In this document: positions 9,406 to 17,403 of the stretch, piece by piece
Numbering within the stretch: position 1 is the first letter of the stretch
Layout: every line of letters starts with the position of its first letter
NCBI RefSeq assembly: GCF_004363005.1
Contig: NZ_SNYH01000001.1
Coordinates: forward strand, 124,001 to 188,000
DNA length: 64,000 nt
Reading direction: 5' to 3'
Origin: Tenacibaculum caenipelagi
GTDB lineage: Bacteria; Bacteroidota; Bacteroidia; Flavobacteriales; Flavobacteriaceae
Position numbers and translations under genes: made by a program
The notes under the pieces: model-generated
The model's input: only the letters and a program-made list of their open reading frames with translations
What the model was told of the DNA's origin: nothing
The model's database searches: none

Positions 9406-10857
9406 ATGCCAAGAAGAGAGCGAAATAAGTTTGTAAAAAGAGGACAAATCATTGAAATTTTAATTGAAGATTATGCCTTCGGCGGAAAAGGAATAGGAAG
9501 AATACGTTCTGAGGAAGGTGTTTTTGTGGTTTTTGTACCAAATACATTACCAGGGCAATTGGTAAAAGCACGTGTAGAAAAATCAAAAAAGAAATACGCT
9601 GAGTGTAAATTAATTGATGTTTTACAACACTCAAAAGATGAAGTTGAAGTTCCGTATCAAGATATTCCTGGTGCTCCTTACATCCAATTACCTATCGAAT
9701 TACAACATCAATACAAACAAGAAAGCACCTTATCACTATTTAAACGTATTGGTAAAGTTGACAATATAGAAGATTTGTTTGATGAATTTATCGCTTCTCC
9801 TAATGTATTCCATTACCGAAATAAAATGGAGTACGGATTTTCTGCCATCGGTTACGATCGTGAAAATAAAACTGATATTGATGAATTTACCCTAGGGTTT
9901 AAACGTCGAGGTGTTTGGTGGATGGGAGATAATTTAGAGAAAGACTCAGGGTTGTTTGACAAACAAGTAGAAGACAACATCAAAAACATTAGAGAATACT
10001 GTAAAAAAACAGGTCTACAACCTTGGCACGGACCTAAAAAAGAAGGTTTCTTTAGGTATTTTGTAGTACGTAAATCTTATAAAACTGATGAGTTATTATT
10101 CAATTTGGTTACTACGTCAACTGGCTTATCTGATTTTGATCTAGAAGATTTTGCTAACTATTTAGTAGAATTATTTGGCAATAGAGTTGCTGGTTTACTA
10201 CATACCATAAATGATGAAACTGGCGACAGAACTATCGCAACTTCTGGAAGCATCAAATTAATATACGGTAAAGATAAAATCGTTGAAGAGTTGTTGGGGT
10301 TAAACTTTGAAATTAGTATGAAAAGTTTTTTCCAAACCAATCCAAAATCTGCCGAAAAACTATATACCAAAGTGGTTGATTATGCGTTAGAAAACAAAGA
10401 AGCTATAGACAATACTGTTGTTATGGATTTATTCTGTGGAACGGGAACTATTGGTCAAATCATCGCTTCAAAAGCAAAAAACACTAAAATTGTTGGTGTA
10501 GATATTGTTACTTCAGCAATTGAAGATGCTAAGAAAAATGCTGAGCGAAATAATATTGAAGGATTACAATTTTATACAGCTGATGTAGGAAAGTTCTTAA
10601 ACGAACATCCACAGTATCAAAATAAAATTAGAACTATTATTTTAGATCCTGCTCGTGCAGGTATTGCGCCAAAAACGCTCAAGAAAATCATAAACTTAAA
10701 TGCAGATAGAATGGTTTATGTATCTTGTAACCCAGCAACACAAGCTCGTGACACAGAAGAATTGATAAATAACGGTTATCAGTTAAAAAAGATTAGTTTG
10801 GTAGATCAGTTTCCACATACATCACATATAGAAACTGTTGTTTTATTTGAAAAATAA
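9406..10857 (+). CDS. rlmD: RlmD-like 23S rRNA (uracil-C5) methyltransferase
   Basis: A 483-residue RumA/TrmA-family enzyme that methylates C5 of a uracil in RNA, by homology U1939 of 23S rRNA. The order is an N-terminal TRAM domain ('GQIIEILIEDYAFGGKGIGR'), a central domain, and a Rossmann SAM domain with 'MDLFCGTGTIGQIIASKA', 'LDPARAGIAPKTL' and the nucleophile loop 'MVYVSCNPATQARD'. Oddity: the Cys cluster that binds 4Fe-4S in E. coli RlmD is absent. In that place the protein reads 'YQDIPGAPYIQLPIELQHQY', so it should lack the cluster. It leads a three-gene operon with DUF6452 and DUF6048 genes. The exact target uridine is not proven by sequence. Confidence 0.88.
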   Translation: MPRRERNKFVKRGQIIEILIEDYAFGGKGIGRIRSEEGVFVVFVPNTLPGQLVKARVEKSKKKYAECKLIDVLQHSKDEVEVPYQDIPGAPYIQLPIELQHQYKQESTLSLFKRIGKVDNIEDLFDEFIASPNVFHYRNKMEYGFSAIGYDRENKTDIDEFTLGFKRRGVWWMGDNLEKDSGLFDKQVEDNIKNIREYCKKTGLQPWHGPKKEGFFRYFVVRKSYKTDELLFNLVTTSTGLSDFDLEDFANYLVELFGNRVAGLLHTINDETGDRTIATSGSIKLIYGKDKIVEELLGLNFEISMKSFFQTNPKSAEKLYTKVVDYALENKEAIDNTVVMDLFCGTGTIGQIIASKAKNTKIVGVDIVTSAIEDAKKNAERNNIEGLQFYTADVGKFLNEHPQYQNKIRTIILDPARAGIAPKTLKKIINLNADRMVYVSCNPATQARDTEELINNGYQLKKISLVDQFPHTSHIETVVLFEK

Positions 10858-10863
10858 AGATTG

Positions 10864-11340
10864 ATGAAAAAATACATTGCGCTATTCATAATCATAGCAA
10901 GTTTAACAGCTTGTGAAAAAGATGATTTTTGTACACAAAACCCTGTAACTCCAAACTTAGTCTTACGTTTTTATGACAAAGACAATACCAATGACCTTAA
11001 AAATGCAGAGCGTCTGTCGGTAATTGCAGAAGGAAAAACAGACAGTCTTTTTACAAATAGAACTACTGATAGCATTGCCATTCCATTAAATAGCCTATCA
11101 CAAAAAACAGTATATACTTTAAAAATGAATAATGTAGATGGTAATGTAGCCAACAATCAGACCGCTACACTTACTATTGAATACATCCCTGAAGACGACT
11201 ATGTGTCTCGTTCGTGTGGTTTCAGAGTTATTTTTGAAGATGTTAACTTAAGTCATTCTGGTTGGATAAGCAGCTTATCTACCAATCAAATTCCTTTAAT
11301 CGATAATCAAGCTAGCGCCCATGTACAAGTATTTCATTAG
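10864..11340 (+). CDS. DUF6452 lipoprotein
   Basis: A 158-residue secreted lipoprotein with signal 'KKYIALFIIIASLTAC'. It matches the DUF6452 family: after the lipid Cys come 'DDFCTQNPVTPNLVLRFYD' and, near the end, 'YVSRSCGFRVIFEDV' and 'SAHVQVFH'. Function is unknown. The ATG at 10864 is chosen over a TTG immediately before it because it begins the signal peptide. Its 3' end overlaps the next gene by 20 bases, so the two products are probably made in a fixed ratio and may act together at the outer membrane. Confidence 0.8.
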   Translation: MKKYIALFIIIASLTACEKDDFCTQNPVTPNLVLRFYDKDNTNDLKNAERLSVIAEGKTDSLFTNRTTDSIAIPLNSLSQKTVYTLKMNNVDGNVANNQTATLTIEYIPEDDYVSRSCGFRVIFEDVNLSHSGWISSLSTNQIPLIDNQASAHVQVFH

Positions 11341-12049
11341 TCTATGTTTTATATTTGTGTTTGTAAACGGATATTCTCAACAAACCACATCTAAAGAAAA
11401 GTCCGAAGAAAAAAAAGATACTGTAACTTATAAAACTGGATATGGTTTACGCTTAGGAATAGATATTAGTAAACCGGGTCTTGCTATTATTGACAAAAGT
11501 TATAGTGGATTAGAACTTGTGGGAGATTATCGTATTTCTGAAAAATGGTATGTTGCTGCTGAATTAGGTCATGAAGAAGAAATAACTTTTGAAGACTTTA
11601 CTTCTTCAACCTCAAAGGGAAATTATATTAGACTTGGTGCCAATTACAATGCTTACGAGAATTGGTTAGACATGAATAATGAAATATATGTAGGTATGCG
11701 TTATGGCTTTGCTATGTTTGACCATACTTTAAACAGCTACACACCTAACGTATCTTCAGGTTCAGAAGGCACACCACCTTATTTCCCTTCAAATCCTTCT
11801 ATACAAACTCCAATAACAGACACTGGTTTAACAGCGCATTGGACTGAATTACAACTAGGTATCAAAGCCGAAACTTTTAAAAACTTGTTTGTAGGGTTCA
11901 GCTTTTCATATAAGATAATGCTAAGTGTTGATGATCAAAAAGGGTTTAAAACCTTATATACTCCTGGTTTTAATCGTGTTTTTGAAAGTAATACAGGCTT
12001 CGGATTTAATTACACAATATCATACTTAATCCCTTTTGTTAATAAATAA
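11321..12049 (+). CDS. DUF6048 predicted outer-membrane beta-barrel protein
   Basis: A 242-residue protein with a cleavable signal (ends near 'VNGYSQQ') and a short charged linker. Alternating beta-strand segments follow: 'YGLRLGIDISKPGLAII', 'GLELVGDYRISEKWYVAAEL', 'NYIRLGANYNAYENW', 'IYVGMRYGFAMF', 'WTELQLGIKAE', 'LFVGFSFSYKIML' and 'FNYTISYLIPF'. This fits the DUF6048 family and a small outer-membrane barrel. Its first 20 bases overlap the DUF6452 lipoprotein gene. A lipoprotein plus barrel pair is reminiscent of outer-membrane plug/partner pairs, but no function is known. Confidence 0.78.
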   Translation: MYKYFISLCFIFVFVNGYSQQTTSKEKSEEKKDTVTYKTGYGLRLGIDISKPGLAIIDKSYSGLELVGDYRISEKWYVAAELGHEEEITFEDFTSSTSKGNYIRLGANYNAYENWLDMNNEIYVGMRYGFAMFDHTLNSYTPNVSSGSEGTPPYFPSNPSIQTPITDTGLTAHWTELQLGIKAETFKNLFVGFSFSYKIMLSVDDQKGFKTLYTPGFNRVFESNTGFGFNYTISYLIPFVNK

Positions 12050-12109
12050 ATTATCAGCATACGCTTGATTTCACTAACTTTACAGCCTAAATAATAAAAC
12101 TTATTAACA

Positions 12110-13057
12110 ATGAATAAAATTCCAAGCGTAAACTTAGCAGATTTTTTATCAGACAATGCTGAAAGAAAACAAAAATTCATCAACGAGATTGGTGACGCTT
12201 ATGAGAATATAGGATTTGTAGCATTAAAAGGACATTTCTTAGATGATGAGTTAGTAGAAAATTTATATGCTGAAATCAAGAAGTTTTTTGATTTACCAAA
12301 TGAAGTTAAAGAGAAATATGAGATTCCTGGTATTGGAGGACAAAGAGGATATGTTTCTTTTGGTAAAGAAAGTGCTAAAGGGAAAAAAGAAGGTGATTTA
12401 AAAGAATTTTGGCATTTCGGTCAATATGTAGATGCTGATTCAAAATACGCTAAAGAATACCCTGAAAATGTAGTGGTTGAAGAATTACCTAAATTTAACG
12501 AAGTAGGTAAAGAAGCATACAAAATGTTGGAAAAAACAGCTAAATACGTATTGCGTTCGTTGGCATTACATTTAGGCTTAGATGAAACATATTTTGATAA
12601 CTATATCAAAAACGGAAATAGCATTTTACGTCCAATTCACTACCCTCCTATTACTACAGAACCTAAAGGAGCTGTAAGAGCTGCTGCCCATGGTGATATT
12701 AACTTAATTACATTGTTAATGGGGGCTCAAGGTAAAGGCTTACAAGTTCAAAATCACAAAGGTGAATGGATTGATGCTATTGCTGAACCAGACGAGTTAA
12801 TGATTAATGTTGGTGATATGTTATCACGTCACAGTAACAACAAATTAAAATCTACGATACATAGAGTAACAAACCCTCCTAGAGAATTATGGGGAACGTC
12901 ACGTTACTCAATTCCATTTTTTATGCACCCTGTTTCAGATATGAAATTAGATGTCTTAGAAAATTGTATTGATGAAAACAATCCAAAACAATTTGAAGAT
13001 ATTACTGCGGGTGAATTTTTAGATGAACGTTTACGTGAGTTAGGATTGAAAAAATAA
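12110..13057 (+). CDS. 2-oxoglutarate/Fe(II) oxygenase, isopenicillin N synthase-like
   Basis: A 315-residue cytosolic non-haem iron oxygenase. The N-terminal DIOX_N part 'GDAYENIGFVALKGH' is followed by the jelly-roll core with the iron triad HxD...H: 'AAHGDINLITLL' (His near 194, Asp two residues on) and 'STIHRVTNP' (His near 251). The Arg-x-Ser that binds 2-oxoglutarate is in 'SRYSIPFF'. The spacing is right for the isopenicillin N synthase/2OG dioxygenase family. The substrate cannot be read from sequence. It is followed after five bases by the SUI1 gene and probably co-transcribed with it. Confidence 0.88.
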   Translation: MNKIPSVNLADFLSDNAERKQKFINEIGDAYENIGFVALKGHFLDDELVENLYAEIKKFFDLPNEVKEKYEIPGIGGQRGYVSFGKESAKGKKEGDLKEFWHFGQYVDADSKYAKEYPENVVVEELPKFNEVGKEAYKMLEKTAKYVLRSLALHLGLDETYFDNYIKNGNSILRPIHYPPITTEPKGAVRAAAHGDINLITLLMGAQGKGLQVQNHKGEWIDAIAEPDELMINVGDMLSRHSNNKLKSTIHRVTNPPRELWGTSRYSIPFFMHPVSDMKLDVLENCIDENNPKQFEDITAGEFLDERLRELGLKK

Positions 13058-13062
13058 ATTTA

Positions 13063-13386
13063 ATGGATTTACAAGATCAATTAAAAAACCTGTTTCCAGA
13101 CCATCAGTTTGAAGAAAAACCAGTTGAAGAAAAGCCTGAAATTTGGTTACAAGAAGACCCTATTTTATGTAAATATGAAAAAAGAAAAGGGAAACCTGTT
13201 ACCATTATAGATGGATACAACGGAGCTACACAAGATTTTAAAAAGCTTGCTAAAGAAATTAAAACCAAACTAAGTGTTGGTGGTAGTTTTAAAGATGATA
13301 AAATTATTATCCAAGGAGATTATCGAGACGATATAATGCAGCTTTTAAAAGACAAAGGATTCAATGTAAAACGCGTTGGTGGATAA
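13063..13386 (+). CDS. SUI1/eIF1-like translation factor (YciH family)
   Basis: A 107-residue protein of the bacterial YciH/eIF1 family. The SUI1 fold occupies the second half: 'YEKRKGKPVTIIDGYNGATQ' followed by 'FKKLAKEIKTKLSVGGSFKD', then 'IIIQGDYRDDIMQLL' and 'KGFNVKRVGG'. YciH proteins bind the small ribosomal subunit and influence start-site fidelity. It lies five bases behind the oxygenase gene and ends at a terminator. Confidence 0.92.
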   Translation: MDLQDQLKNLFPDHQFEEKPVEEKPEIWLQEDPILCKYEKRKGKPVTIIDGYNGATQDFKKLAKEIKTKLSVGGSFKDDKIIIQGDYRDDIMQLLKDKGFNVKRVGG

Positions 13387-13390
13387 ATAA

Positions 13391-13428
13391 AAAAATGTCG
13401 AGAATATGATTCTTCGACATTTTTTTTA
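13391..13428 (+). terminator. Intrinsic terminator
   Basis: AATGTCGA-GAAT and ATTCTTCGACATT pair with one bulge, followed by T8. It ends the oxygenase/SUI1 transcript. Confidence 0.8.
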
Positions 13429-13533
13429 TATTTACAGCTTTTGTAAAATGTTAAATATCAACTAATAAATAATAACGTATAAAATAAAACGTTTATTTTA
13501 TATAAATAAAGAAATTACTAATTCCCCAAAATT

Positions 13534-14478
13534 ATGAAACATTCTTTATTGCATATTACTAACGGAGACAGTACTACTCATAAACTACAAAAGCTAAATA
13601 TTGACGGAGACATCATTACATGGCGTGAGATGTTATGTGAAGGAAAAACTATAGTAGATGTAGGTAGTGAGAGCTTTTGGAAAATACGCTTCGACTTTTT
13701 AAAAGATTCATATAAAGTTACCAAGAAAAAATTTATAGATTACACATTAAAAGAATACCGTAACCTTTGTAACCATAAACAACAAGATGAAATTGTTTTA
13801 TGGTTTGAATACGATTTATTTTGCCAAATAAACATGGTTGCTGTGATTAGTTGGTTGAAACGATATCGTAAAGGACATAAAGTTTCTTTAGTTTCAAGTG
13901 GAAAAATCTCTGGAAGTGATAAAATGTTCGGCCTAGGTGAGCTAACTACAGAGCAATTAAAACAGCATTTTGAAAACAGAATTGAGCTAACCAACGATGA
14001 TATTGAGTACGCTGATTATATTTGGCAATTATATTGCTCTGATAGTCCATTACCTCTTGAAAATGCCCATAAATTTAATCCTAAATCACCTTTTGTTTAT
14101 TTAGAAAAAGCCTTAAGATCACATTTACTTCGCTTCCCTTCTATTGAAAATGGATTAAACCATATTGAAAACAACATTTTAAACGCTATTAACGACAACG
14201 AATTTGCAAATCAAGATCAACTAGTTGGTTACCTATTAAAGCATCAAGAAAATTACGGATTTGGTGATAGTCAATATTTTAACAAATTAGAACAGTTAAA
14301 AAAACTATTTAGTCCTTTTGATCCTATTAAGTTAACTAAAACAGGAAAAAAAGTATTACAAAACCAAACTAATTATTACGGTAAAATTCGTTCCGATTTT
14401 TCGTATCTTGGCGGCGCAAAAAAATACAGCTATTTATATGTGAATTCTACCAATAAGCTGTTAAAAATTACATCGTAA
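13534..14478 (+). CDS. DUF1835 domain protein, first gene of an uncharacterised operon
   Basis: A 314-residue soluble protein with the DUF1835 signature at its N-terminus: 'LLHITNGDSTTHKLQKLNID' and 'DIITWREMLCEGKT'. Further in are 'DEIVLWFEYDLFCQINM', then 'VSLVSSGKISGSDKMFGLGE'. The C-terminal third is alpha-helical and charged. No catalytic motif is recognised. Its stop codon directly abuts the start of a uridine-phosphorylase-like gene, which in turn abuts a PBP2-fold gene, so the three are one operon. An AT-rich partial palindrome (about 13479-13501) lies upstream. Confidence 0.8.
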   Translation: MKHSLLHITNGDSTTHKLQKLNIDGDIITWREMLCEGKTIVDVGSESFWKIRFDFLKDSYKVTKKKFIDYTLKEYRNLCNHKQQDEIVLWFEYDLFCQINMVAVISWLKRYRKGHKVSLVSSGKISGSDKMFGLGELTTEQLKQHFENRIELTNDDIEYADYIWQLYCSDSPLPLENAHKFNPKSPFVYLEKALRSHLLRFPSIENGLNHIENNILNAINDNEFANQDQLVGYLLKHQENYGFGDSQYFNKLEQLKKLFSPFDPIKLTKTGKKVLQNQTNYYGKIRSDFSYLGGAKKYSYLYVNSTNKLLKITS

Positions 14479-15348
14479 ATGAGTATACAACATTCTGAAC
14501 TCATCTTAAATCCTGATGGTAGCATATACCACCTGAATTTAAGACCTGAGCATATTGCCACCGATATTATTTTTGTTGGAGATCAATATCGTGTAGACAA
14601 AGTTACCCAACATTTTGATACTATAGAATATAGTACCCAAAAAAGAGAATTCAAAACTACTACCGGAACTTATAAAGGCAAACGTCTTTCAGTAATTTCC
14701 ACTGGTATTGGTCCTGATAATATAGATATCGTTTTAAACGAACTTGATGCCTTAGTAAATATTGATTTTGAAACTCGCAAAGTAAAAACCGAGTTTACAA
14801 AACTAAACATTACCAGAATTGGTACTTCTGGCTCATTACAAACTGATATCCCTGTTGATAGTTTTTTATTAAGCACACATGCTTTAGACCTTAATGGAAT
14901 GTTACAAGCATATCAAGTAGAAGAAATTTCACATCCTGAACTTGAACAAGCTTTTATTAAACATACAGATTGGAGCTCTAAAAAATCATATCCACTAGTT
15001 GTTTCAAACGGAAAATCTTTAGAAGAACAGTTAAGTTCTAATAAAGTTTACAAAGGAATAACTGCTACGGCTGGTGGTTTTTATGGCCCTCAAGGAAGGG
15101 TATTACGCCTACCTTTACAAGACGCTAATTTAAATAGTAAAATAGATAGTTTTAACTATAACGATAACAGAATTACCAATCTTGAAATGGAAACTTCAGC
15201 TATCTACGGACTAGCTAAGTTATTAGGACATGATGCAGTTTCTATGAACGCTATTATTGCTAATAGAGCTAACGGAACATTTAGTGAAGACCCTTACAAA
15301 GTAGTAAATGATTTAATTCTTTATACTTTAGACAAATTAATTGAATAA
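14479..15348 (+). CDS. Uridine phosphorylase-like nucleoside phosphorylase
   Basis: A 289-residue enzyme of the NP-I nucleoside phosphorylase family, which splits nucleosides with phosphate to base plus ribose-1-phosphate. Landmarks: 'FVGDQYRVDKV' near the N-terminus, 'STGIGPDNIDIVLNEL' and 'RIGTSGSLQTDIPV' (phosphate/ribose site), 'TAGGFYGPQGRVLR', and 'NLEMETSAIYGLAKLLGH' (the ribose-binding Glu-Met-Glu). The FY..Q.R pattern is that of uridine phosphorylases, where the Gln and Arg hold the pyrimidine. It is the middle gene of an operon with no intergenic bases on either side. The true substrate could be a modified pyrimidine nucleoside. Confidence 0.85.
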   Translation: MSIQHSELILNPDGSIYHLNLRPEHIATDIIFVGDQYRVDKVTQHFDTIEYSTQKREFKTTTGTYKGKRLSVISTGIGPDNIDIVLNELDALVNIDFETRKVKTEFTKLNITRIGTSGSLQTDIPVDSFLLSTHALDLNGMLQAYQVEEISHPELEQAFIKHTDWSSKKSYPLVVSNGKSLEEQLSSNKVYKGITATAGGFYGPQGRVLRLPLQDANLNSKIDSFNYNDNRITNLEMETSAIYGLAKLLGHDAVSMNAIIANRANGTFSEDPYKVVNDLILYTLDKLIE

Positions 15349-16209
15349 ATGCTGGATTTAAAAATAGGTGGTGTGCCAGAACATTTTAATTACCCTTGGT
15401 ACATTACCCTAAAAAATAAAGAATACACCAAAGAAGGTGTTAATTTACGCTGGAAAGACTATCCAGGAGGTACCGGTGCCATGTCAAAAGCGCTTCGTTC
15501 TGGTGAAGTAGATATTGCTCTCGTGCTTACCGAAGGTATTATTAAAGATATTATAAACGGAAATCCATCGAAAATCACACAAACCTTTGTAAAAAGCCCA
15601 CTAATATGGGGAATTCACGTTAGTGCCAATTCTCAATTTAAAACGATTGCCGATTTAGAACATGCAACTGTGGCTATAAGCCGATTTGGGTCAGGATCAC
15701 ACCTAATGGCTATTGTAAATGCTCATAATAATGGCTGGGATGTAAACAAACTTCAATATAAAGTAGTAGGAGATTTACAAGGCGGAATTGATGCCTTAAC
15801 CAATGGAGACGCCGATTATTTTATGTGGGAACATTTTACCACCAAACCTTTTGTTGATAACGGCACTTTTAGACGAATTGGTGACTGCCCTACTCCTTGG
15901 CCTTGTTTCGTGATTGCCGTACGTAATGAAATACTAGAAAATCATTTCGAAGAGGTTAAAAAAGTACATGATATTATTAATAATTGTACTAAAGACTTTA
16001 AAGACTTTGATAATATCGACGAAATTCTTTCCGACAGATATGAACAGCAATTAGATGATATTCAAGAATGGCTATCTATTACTGAATGGAATGACGGTGA
16101 ACCTATTACTGAAAATTTAGTTACCACCATACAAAATAAAATGGTAGAGTTCAACGTTATTGAAAAGAAGGAAAATTCTGGAGACTTAATCAGAAATATG
16201 TATATTTGA
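15349..16209 (+). CDS. Cytosolic PBP2-fold (Ca3427-like) protein
   Basis: A 286-residue protein of the type 2 periplasmic-binding fold, but with no signal peptide or lipobox, so it should stay in the cytosol. Segments typical of the fold are 'EGVNLRWKDYPGGTGAMSKA', 'RSGEVDIALVLTEG', 'TIADLEHATVAISRFGSGSH' and 'LQGGIDALTNGDADYFMWEH'. It resembles the family I recall as Ca3427-like PBP2 proteins and, more distantly, NMT1/THI5 proteins. No ABC transporter genes are near. The gene starts directly after the phosphorylase stop. Cytosolic PBP2-fold proteins can be enzymes, as MqnA and MqnD are, so an enzymatic or ligand-sensing role linked to a nucleoside is possible but inferred. Confidence 0.75.
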   Translation: MLDLKIGGVPEHFNYPWYITLKNKEYTKEGVNLRWKDYPGGTGAMSKALRSGEVDIALVLTEGIIKDIINGNPSKITQTFVKSPLIWGIHVSANSQFKTIADLEHATVAISRFGSGSHLMAIVNAHNNGWDVNKLQYKVVGDLQGGIDALTNGDADYFMWEHFTTKPFVDNGTFRRIGDCPTPWPCFVIAVRNEILENHFEEVKKVHDIINNCTKDFKDFDNIDEILSDRYEQQLDDIQEWLSITEWNDGEPITENLVTTIQNKMVEFNVIEKKENSGDLIRNMYI

Positions 16210-16227
16210 TTTTTTAAAACTAAAAAA

Positions 16228-16398
16228 ATGAAAAAAGTAGTATTTATTGCAATTTGTACTGTTAGTTTATTAGGTTTTTCTTCTTGTGGAAGTACGAGTC
16301 CATGTGGTTTAGCAAAAACTAATCAAAATAAACAAGAGCAACATCAACAACAAGAGGTAGTAGTTGCTGATGCAACTGAAATAGCGATTGCTGAATAA
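16228..16398 (+). CDS. Small secreted lipoprotein (56 aa)
   Basis: A 56-residue reading frame with a clear lipoprotein signal, 'KKVVFIAICTVSLLGFSSC' (Cys20), then 'GSTSPCGLAKTNQ', a Gln-rich stretch and an acidic end 'VVVADATEIAIAE'. The A-rich leader TAAAAAA before its ATG is typical of translated genes here, and a terminator follows the stop. It lies 18 bases after the PBP2 gene and could be the fourth operon member. Function is unknown. Confidence 0.7.
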   Translation: MKKVVFIAICTVSLLGFSSCGSTSPCGLAKTNQNKQEQHQQQEVVVADATEIAIAE

Positions 16399-16425
16399 GT
16401 TGATGTATCTTTATTCAAATTCAAT

Positions 16426-16452
16426 AAATCCGCTTTTTTAGGCGGATTTTTT
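16426..16452 (+). terminator. Intrinsic terminator
   Basis: AAATCCGC, an eight-base T-rich loop and GCGGATTT are followed by a T-rich tail, closing the operon that starts at 13534. Confidence 0.85.
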
Positions 16453-16473
16453 ATTTTACAAAAAATTGAGTAC

Positions 16474-16502
16474 AAAAAACCCTATACTAATTTTAGTATA
16501 GG
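16474..16502 (-). terminator. Intrinsic terminator for pcm (minus strand)
   Basis: CCTATACTA-ATTT-TAGTATAGG is a perfect stem at 16481-16502. On the minus strand it is followed by GTTTTTTG. It lies about 130 bases beyond the pcm stop; a weaker TAGTAA/TTACTA pair is near 16579-16594 in the same untranslated region. Confidence 0.6.
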
Positions 16503-16630
16503 ATTCACTAACTACTTTTATTCAAAATTTTATTTTGCCTAATACTTCTGCTTTTTTAAAAACTAACTTTATCATAAATAGTAACAAATTACTACTCCAG
16601 TAATCACGTAGTACTTTATTTCTTTTCTTT

Positions 16631-17272
16631 TTAATTCTTCTTTTTCAACATCGGTACAAATCTAAAAGCACCTAACTCATGCTTTTCAAACTCTTTTGGT
16701 GATTTTCTAATAAACAAAGTCATGACCTGCTCTTTATCACCTACCGGGATTAATAACCTACCTCCTACTTTAATCTGCGCCAACAAAGCTTTTGGCACAT
16801 ACGGAGCTCCAGCTGTCACAATGATTTTATCAAAAGGTGCTTCTTCAGGTAATCCTTTATAACCATCACCAAAAATAAAACGCTTAGGTTTATACCCTAA
16901 CTTAGGTAAAAACATAGATGTTTTTTTAAATAACTCATGCTGGCGTTCTATTGAGTACACTTCAGCATTTAATTCTAACAATACCGCTGTCTGATACCCC
17001 GAACCTGTACCAATCTCTAAAACTTTGTCTCCTGGCTGTATTTCTAAAACTTCCGTTTGAAAAGCTACCGTATAAGGCTGAGAAATTGTTTGTTCTGCTG
17101 CAATAGGAAATGCCTTGTCTTGATACGCGTGCGCTTCAAAACTACTATCCATAAACAAATGTCTAGGAATTTTACGTATCGCCTCTAACACCTTTTTATC
17201 GGTAATTCCTTTTGCTTGTAAAACACTTGCTAATTGATTTCTAAGTCCTTGATGTTTGGTTGTATCTCTCAC
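16631..17272 (-). CDS. pcm: Protein-L-isoaspartate O-methyltransferase
   Basis: A 213-residue SAM-dependent methyltransferase that repairs isoaspartyl residues in aged proteins. It shows the family features in order: 'IPRHLFMDSSFEAHAYQDKA', 'QTISQPYTVAFQTEVLEIQP', the SAM motif 'VLEIGTGSGYQTAVL', 'FIFGDGYKGLPEEAPFDKII' and 'VTAGAPYVPKALLAQIKVGG'. Length matches PCMT. It is monocistronic and divergent from the Gfo/Idh-type oxidoreductase gene. Confidence 0.95.
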   Translation of the reverse strand: MRDTTKHQGLRNQLASVLQAKGITDKKVLEAIRKIPRHLFMDSSFEAHAYQDKAFPIAAEQTISQPYTVAFQTEVLEIQPGDKVLEIGTGSGYQTAVLLELNAEVYSIERQHELFKKTSMFLPKLGYKPKRFIFGDGYKGLPEEAPFDKIIVTAGAPYVPKALLAQIKVGGRLLIPVGDKEQVMTLFIRKSPKEFEKHELGAFRFVPMLKKKN

Positions 17273-17324
17273 TAATGATAAAATTTCAGCAGGTTAAAAG
17301 TAGTAATAAATCTGGATAAAAGTG

Positions 17325-17332
17325 TATCTTTG
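17325..17332 (+). promoter_or_regulatory. -7 box (TATCTTTG) for the Gfo/Idh-type gene
   Basis: An exact TAnnTTTG match lying 71 bases before the chosen ATG at 17404. Transcription would start near 17339. Confidence 0.5.
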
Positions 17333-17403
17333 TTAGCGTTGTTTTTTTGTGGGAATACATTCTTTTCCCACCAACTAATCAAATAACTAATAATCTTTCA
17401 CTT

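Noticed and set aside
15349..16209. ABC transporter substrate-binding protein
   Set aside because: There is no signal peptide, no lipobox and no permease or ATPase gene nearby, so a transport role is not supported.
17347..17403. Longer start for the Gfo/Idh-type oxidoreductase
   Set aside because: It adds 19 unrelated residues before the Rossmann strand and lies only about 8 bases from the predicted transcription start; the ATG at 17404 fits the family.
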